Below, piece by piece: positions 60,230 through 64,000 of a stretch of 64,000 nucleotides of DNA. The DNA lies in assembly GCF_000429925.1 (NCBI RefSeq), contig NZ_AUCU01000021.1:33530-97529 (forward strand). The letters run 5' to 3'. The notes under the pieces were generated by a model. It did not search any database and was not told where the DNA came from. It saw only the letters and a program-made list of their open reading frames with translations. Origin of the DNA: Desulfatirhabdium butyrativorans DSM 18734. GTDB lineage: Bacteria > Desulfobacterota > Desulfobacteria > Desulfobacterales > Desulfatirhabdiaceae. A program made the translations under genes and the position numbers. Each line of letters starts with the position of its first letter. Within the stretch, counting starts at the first letter, position 1.

Positions 60230-61533
60230 GCCTTACCGTGATCGGGTTGTGCGGCATCGTTTTACTGCTGCTGCTGATGTTCGTCCTCGCCATGCCGGTG
60301 GCCTTCGCCATGGGGATTGTCGGGCTGATCGGGTTTTCCATTGTCGTATCGTTTTCGGCCGCTCTCAACATGGTCGGCTCGATTGCCTGGACGACGTTTT
60401 CCCAGTATGGACTGACCGTCATCCCCATGTTCATCTTCATGGGTCAGATCGCGTTTCATTCGGGCGTCAACGAAAAGCTCTATGCGGCGGCCTATCGCTG
60501 GACGGGGCAGATCCGAGGCGGGCTTGCCATGGCGACGATTCTGGCCTGCTCGGCGTTTTCCGCCATCTGCGGCTCGAATGCGGCCACCGCAGCCACCATG
60601 TCCACGGTGGCCCTTCCCGAAATGAACCGCTTCCGGTACCATCCGAAATTGAGCTGCGGAACCGTCGCCGCAGGCTCCACCCTCGGGGTGGTCATCCCGC
60701 CCAGCGTTGTCTTGATCGTCATCGGGCTATCGACCGAGCAGTCCATCACGAAACTCTTTTACGGCGGAGTCGGTGCCGGGGTGCTGCTGACGGTTCTCAT
60801 GATGCTCACGGTCGTCTGGATCTGCCGGCGTCATCCCGATTGGGGACCCCAGGGGCCCCGGTTCACCTGGAAGGAAAAAATCCGCTCCCTGTCTGGTGCC
60901 CTGGAAATGGCCGTCTTGTTTCTATTGGTGATGCTCGGACTATCCTTCGGAGTGTTTACCCCCTCCGAAGCCGGGGCGGTCGGTTCGGTTCTGGCGGTTG
61001 CAATCGGGGTGTTTCAGGGGAAACTGGGATGGAAGGGAATGGTTGCGGCAAGCTTCGATACCCTGAAGGTCACCTGCATGGTGGTGATGATCATTACGGG
61101 TGCAGTGATCTTCGGTCGATTTCTGGCCGTCACCCGCATTCCTTTCGATGTGGCCGCATGGGTGGTGACCCTTCCGCTGCCGAAAGCTGCCGTTCTGGCC
61201 GTGATTTTTCTGATTTACATCATCGGCGGCATGGTGATGGATGCGCTGGCACTGTTGATGGTGACCATTTCCATCTTCTTTCCGGTGGCCATGCAGCTTG
61301 GCTATGACCCCATCTGGTTCGGGGTGGTCGTGACCGTGATCACAACCCTTGGCGCCATTACCCCGCCTGTCGGGGCCACGGCCTTTGTCGTCGCCGGAAT
61401 GACCCCGGGTGTCAGCCTCGAAGAGGTCTTTCACGGAGTGACCTATTTCATCCCGGCCTACCTGCTGTCCGTGGCGTTGCTGATGCTGGTGCCGGATATC
61501 GTTTTGTTCCTGCCGAACGTGATGGGGAGATAG
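60226..61533 (+). CDS. dctM: TRAP transporter large permease (DctM)
   Basis: A 435-residue polytopic membrane protein with about twelve helices. DctM features are VIPMFIFMGQIAFHSG, ACSAFSAICGSNAATAATM, the LGVVIPPSVVLIVIG hairpin and GAITPPVGATAFVVAGM. It uses a sodium or proton gradient with DctPQ to import an organic acid. Last gene of the iorAB-dctPQM unit. Confidence 0.93.
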   Translation: MSLTVIGLCGIVLLLLLMFVLAMPVAFAMGIVGLIGFSIVVSFSAALNMVGSIAWTTFSQYGLTVIPMFIFMGQIAFHSGVNEKLYAAAYRWTGQIRGGLAMATILACSAFSAICGSNAATAATMSTVALPEMNRFRYHPKLSCGTVAAGSTLGVVIPPSVVLIVIGLSTEQSITKLFYGGVGAGVLLTVLMMLTVVWICRRHPDWGPQGPRFTWKEKIRSLSGALEMAVLFLLVMLGLSFGVFTPSEAGAVGSVLAVAIGVFQGKLGWKGMVAASFDTLKVTCMVVMIITGAVIFGRFLAVTRIPFDVAAWVVTLPLPKAAVLAVIFLIYIIGGMVMDALALLMVTISIFFPVAMQLGYDPIWFGVVVTVITTLGAITPPVGATAFVVAGMTPGVSLEEVFHGVTYFIPAYLLSVALLMLVPDIVLFLPNVMGR

Positions 61534-61819
61534 GGATGCGCTGACGTAAAGACGTATCCCGTATTTCCTCTCATTGCTTTCCCCCTCTCATTTCCTCTCT
61601 CCCGCTGCATGATACTTCTTTTACAAGTCGTTTGTCCTCATACGAGAAAAATAGTTGATAATAATTCCCATAACTGGTACTAAAAGTAAACGGCTATCGA
61701 ACTATCGCAAGGCCGTATGGATTAGCTGTATATATCTAACCCCTATTCATACAAGAGGTAAAGATGCTTTGTATGGTAATCGGCGTGTCGTCTCGATCCA
61801 TTCTTTCGGAGGTGCTGTT
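61534..61819. other. AT-richer intergenic region before the cytochrome gene
   Basis: Composition shifts toward AT here and in the cytochrome gene that follows. An in-frame extension from 61655 is open but has no ribosome site or cytochrome-like sequence. The region should carry the cytochrome promoter; no clear boxes were recognised. Confidence 0.45.
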
Positions 61820-63664
61820 ATGAAACAGGGTATTCTGGAGAAGGTACAAATGATGGCAGTCTGGTTTCTTTTTCTCGGTAGCTCTGGAATTACCGAGGCA
61901 GCGACCAATCCACACAGCAACCTGCAGTGGCAAGGTTATCAGCAGTGTATGACCTGTCATGAAACACAGGCGATGGAAATGCATGGTTCGAGCCATTATC
62001 AATGGAAAGGGCCGGCCCTCTATACCGTGAACGGTCCCGACCTTCAGGGGAAATTGGATACGGCTTTGAACAGCTATTGTGTGGCGATTCTCGGTAACTG
62101 GAATGCATGCGGAGCCTGTCATGTGGGGTTGGGAACAATGCCCACGCAAGAGTCGACGACCGCTCAGTTGCAGAATATCGATTGTTTAATGTGTCACCAA
62201 AAAGACTACAAGAGGAAAAAGGTGAACGGCGTTTTTGTTCCAGACACGGCCAACATGACCATTACCATGGATCAGGCTATACAAACGGTTCATAAGCCGG
62301 TTCGTGCAAATTGCATACAGTGTCATGCCAAGGGCGGAGGTGGTGACAACAACAAGCGGGGGGATATGGCCCTTGCCCATGCGACCACAGCGGACAGAAA
62401 TTTTGATGTCCATATGGCCACTACCGGTGCGAATCTTGACTGTCAGAAATGCCACACCACTCAGAACCACCATATTGCCGGTCGTGGATCCGATCTTCGA
62501 GAAACTGATCTCGACGTCAAAATGACCTGCAGCACATCCTCATGTCATGTTGGGAAATCCACTTCCACCGGCCATTCATCTTCAGATATCAACCATCACA
62601 TTTCACGGGTCGCTTGTCAGACCTGTCACATCAAGACCTATGCGAGGAATGCCGCAGATACCGCAGCCGATGAATCCACCGAAATGTACCGTGATTGGAC
62701 GGTACCCGAATGGAATGCCGCCTTAAACCGCTATGAGCCGAAAATCGTGCGAGGAAGTGCCTTGAAACCGGAGTATCGTTTCTGGAATGGCACGAATTGG
62801 AATTACAGTATTAAGGATGCGGCGATATTCGATACGACGAAGGGAACTTATCCCACATCACGGCCGGAAGGAGGCATCAACGATCCGAACAGTGCTCTGT
62901 ATCCATTCAAATATAAGAAGGCGAATCAACCGTATGCCGATTCCCTGGGTGTCCTCGTTGCTCTGGATACTTCGGTGTATTTCTCTACCGGAAATTATGA
63001 CAATGCGGTAAAAGCAGGCCTTGGGAATATGGGGTATTCGACAAACTCGCTATATTCCACAGCAGAAACGGATACTTATCAATTGATTACTCATGAGGTT
63101 CCTCCAAAGGCAAATGCCCTGAATTGCACCCAGTGTCATACATCCAGCGCCACCCAAATGAATCTGAAAAACTTGGGATATGTGATGAAGGGAACGTCTT
63201 CTACGACCTGCATCCAATGCCATGGACAAAAGAGCATACCAGACTACAAGACGATTCATGACAAACATGTCAAAGACAAAAAATATGATTGCTCCTGGTG
63301 CCATGATTTCTCTCGTTCGGAGAGGGGGCTGATCATGCCTTCGACAGCCAAAGACACCTTACCTCCATCTATCACCGTATTTTCCATGGCGACTTCATCT
63401 TCTTCATTGATTGTTCCGGTTCTTTCATTGACTGCAACGGACAATGTCGGTGTTACGGGATATCTGTTAACGGAAAGTTCCATAAAGCCTTCAGCCACAT
63501 CTGCCGGGTGGTCTCCTGGGCCACCGTCAAGCTATACATTTGCCTCTGCCGGTTCAAAGACCCTCTATGCGTGGGCGAAAGATGCTGCAGGTAACATATC
63601 CAACAGTCGATCCGCGACAGTGGTGATAACGCTGTCATCCGGCAATCCGGTTATTTTATTCTAA
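61820..63664 (+). CDS. Secreted multiheme cytochrome c with a C-terminal Ig-like domain
   Basis: A 614-residue exported protein. A signal peptide (about 1-27) is followed by nine CXXCH motifs (CMTCH, CGACH, CLMCH, CIQCH, CQKCH, CQTCH, CTQCH, CIQCH, CSWCH) and one CSTSSCH with four residues between the cysteines, giving up to ten hemes. After residue about 510 a beta-sandwich-like domain follows (LTATDNVGVTGYLLTES, TLYAWAKDAAGNISN), a type found on extracellular proteins. It probably works in electron transfer outside the inner membrane. GGAGGTG lies before the ATG at 61820. Codon use is more AT-rich than in neighbours. Confidence 0.88.
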   Translation: MKQGILEKVQMMAVWFLFLGSSGITEAATNPHSNLQWQGYQQCMTCHETQAMEMHGSSHYQWKGPALYTVNGPDLQGKLDTALNSYCVAILGNWNACGACHVGLGTMPTQESTTAQLQNIDCLMCHQKDYKRKKVNGVFVPDTANMTITMDQAIQTVHKPVRANCIQCHAKGGGGDNNKRGDMALAHATTADRNFDVHMATTGANLDCQKCHTTQNHHIAGRGSDLRETDLDVKMTCSTSSCHVGKSTSTGHSSSDINHHISRVACQTCHIKTYARNAADTAADESTEMYRDWTVPEWNAALNRYEPKIVRGSALKPEYRFWNGTNWNYSIKDAAIFDTTKGTYPTSRPEGGINDPNSALYPFKYKKANQPYADSLGVLVALDTSVYFSTGNYDNAVKAGLGNMGYSTNSLYSTAETDTYQLITHEVPPKANALNCTQCHTSSATQMNLKNLGYVMKGTSSTTCIQCHGQKSIPDYKTIHDKHVKDKKYDCSWCHDFSRSERGLIMPSTAKDTLPPSITVFSMATSSSSLIVPVLSLTATDNVGVTGYLLTESSIKPSATSAGWSPGPPSSYTFASAGSKTLYAWAKDAAGNISNSRSATVVITLSSGNPVILF

Positions 63665-63673
63665 TGTGAAAAA

Positions 63674-63721
63674 CCTTGCCCTCAGGGCAAGGTCAGAGTT
63701 CAGCGGCTTTGCCGTCTGAAC
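63674..63721 (+). mobile_element. Left-end hairpins of an IS200/IS605-type element
   Basis: Two hairpins stand behind the cytochrome stop: CCTTGCCC-TCA-GGGCAAGG (63674-63692) and GTTCAGCGGC-TTT-GCCGTCTGAAC (63698-63721, one bulge). Single-strand transposons of this family carry such subterminal hairpins at the left end. The transposase starts 60 bases later. The right end lies outside the window. Confidence 0.65.
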
Positions 63722-63781
63722 GACTCAGTGGTACACCGCAAGATTGAGTTGTCCCCACAACTATCAATCAGAGGTGCACCA

Positions 63782-64000
63782 ATGAGTCGATTTAGGAAAC
63801 TATCACAAACGATATGGCACTGCCAATATCACATCGTATGGGTACCCAAATACCGGTATAGGATCTTGGAGGGAGCCATTGCTGTTGAAGCTGAGAATTG
63901 CATAAGGGCATTTTCGGAGCAACAACAAGCAGAAGTAGTAGAACTAAATATTCAGCCGGATCACGTCCATCTTCTCGTAATGGTTCCTCCAAAGGTTTCA
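63782..64000 (+). CDS. tnpA: IS200/IS605-family transposase TnpA (partial, runs off the right edge)
   Basis: 73 residues are visible from the ATG at 63782. The start SQTIWHCQYHIVWVPKYRYR and the metal-binding HUH-type motif in QPDHVHLLVMVPP are typical of the small Y1 transposases, which move single-stranded DNA. The catalytic tyrosine would lie beyond the window. No disruption is seen in the visible part. Confidence 0.93.
   Translation, partial: MSRFRKLSQTIWHCQYHIVWVPKYRYRILEGAIAVEAENCIRAFSEQQQAEVVELNIQPDHVHLLVMVPPKVS

Noticed and set aside
1..64000. CRISPR array, rRNA genes or prophage
   Set aside because: No regularly spaced 24-40-base repeats, no rRNA-like sequence and no phage structural genes were seen; the repeats present are palindromic and dispersed.

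Overview
The window reads as chromosomal DNA of a strictly anaerobic, Gram-negative, motile bacterium, most likely a Desulfobacterota (sulfate-reducer-like) lineage. The reasons are a methyltetrahydrofolate methyltransferase of the Wood-Ljungdahl type, an oxygen-sensitive class III ribonucleotide reductase, an indolepyruvate:ferredoxin oxidoreductase, TRAP transport, a roughly ten-heme cytochrome, CXXCH-bearing sensors and a NuoBCD fusion. The species call is inference from gene content; no database was searched.

Layout. 1-571: 5' part of a sensor kinase with heme-type motifs. 840-4230: tRNA-Ala(GGC) with a strong promoter, then a tightly overlapping aroK-aroC-tyrA-methyltransferase run ending in a 13-bp-stem terminator. 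4265-12475: His-rich metal-binding protein, acyltransferase, two-component pair, PutA and a patatin-like lipase. 12686-20266: rpmB; the ispG-proS-rel operon; an internally duplicated protein with a phosphoesterase and a REC/HD-GYP protein. 20604-22254: motAB. 22229-35187: a complex I locus read leftward (nuoA, nuoBCD fusion, E, F, G, H, I, then J). It is broken between I and J by about 3.5 kb of accessory genes (flavodoxin-ferredoxin protein, DUF4236, regulators, toxin-antitoxin pair), and K-N are absent. 35476-44956: tag, asnS, a DUF4160/DUF2442 pair, an NMT1-type ABC transporter whose binding protein overlaps a SpoIIE phosphatase, and a nuclease. 45012-51781: HD hydrolase, GAF/GspE ATPase, a radical-SAM AmrS protein, a methyltransferase and a FabH-like synthase. 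51782-54833: NrdR-box promoter and nrdDG. 54918-55515: higBA. 55797-56042: candidate structured RNA or leader with promoter and terminator. 56145-61533: iorAB plus TRAP dctPQM. 61820-64000: multiheme cytochrome and the left part of an IS200/IS605-type element.

Several dispersed repeat families run through the intergenic DNA. Most distinctive is a MITE-like element of about 85-130 bp (seven copies) with terminal inverted repeats of the type AGTGCCTGAACGGAAAACC. It sits at or very near gene 3' ends and in three cases supplies a stop codon or the last codons. A second family is of REP type with GTCATTCCGGCGAAAGCCGG arms. A copy of the first family is nested inside a related long-arm palindrome with a short direct repeat at both junctions.

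Gene cooperation: aroK/aroC/tyrA make chorismate and tyrosine precursors. ispG/proS/rel couple isoprenoid synthesis, translation and the stringent response. iorAB with the TRAP genes suggests uptake and ferredoxin-linked oxidation of aryl-2-oxoacids. nrdDG, under predicted NrdR control, supplies deoxynucleotides without oxygen. The complex I fragment can only work if K-N are encoded elsewhere.
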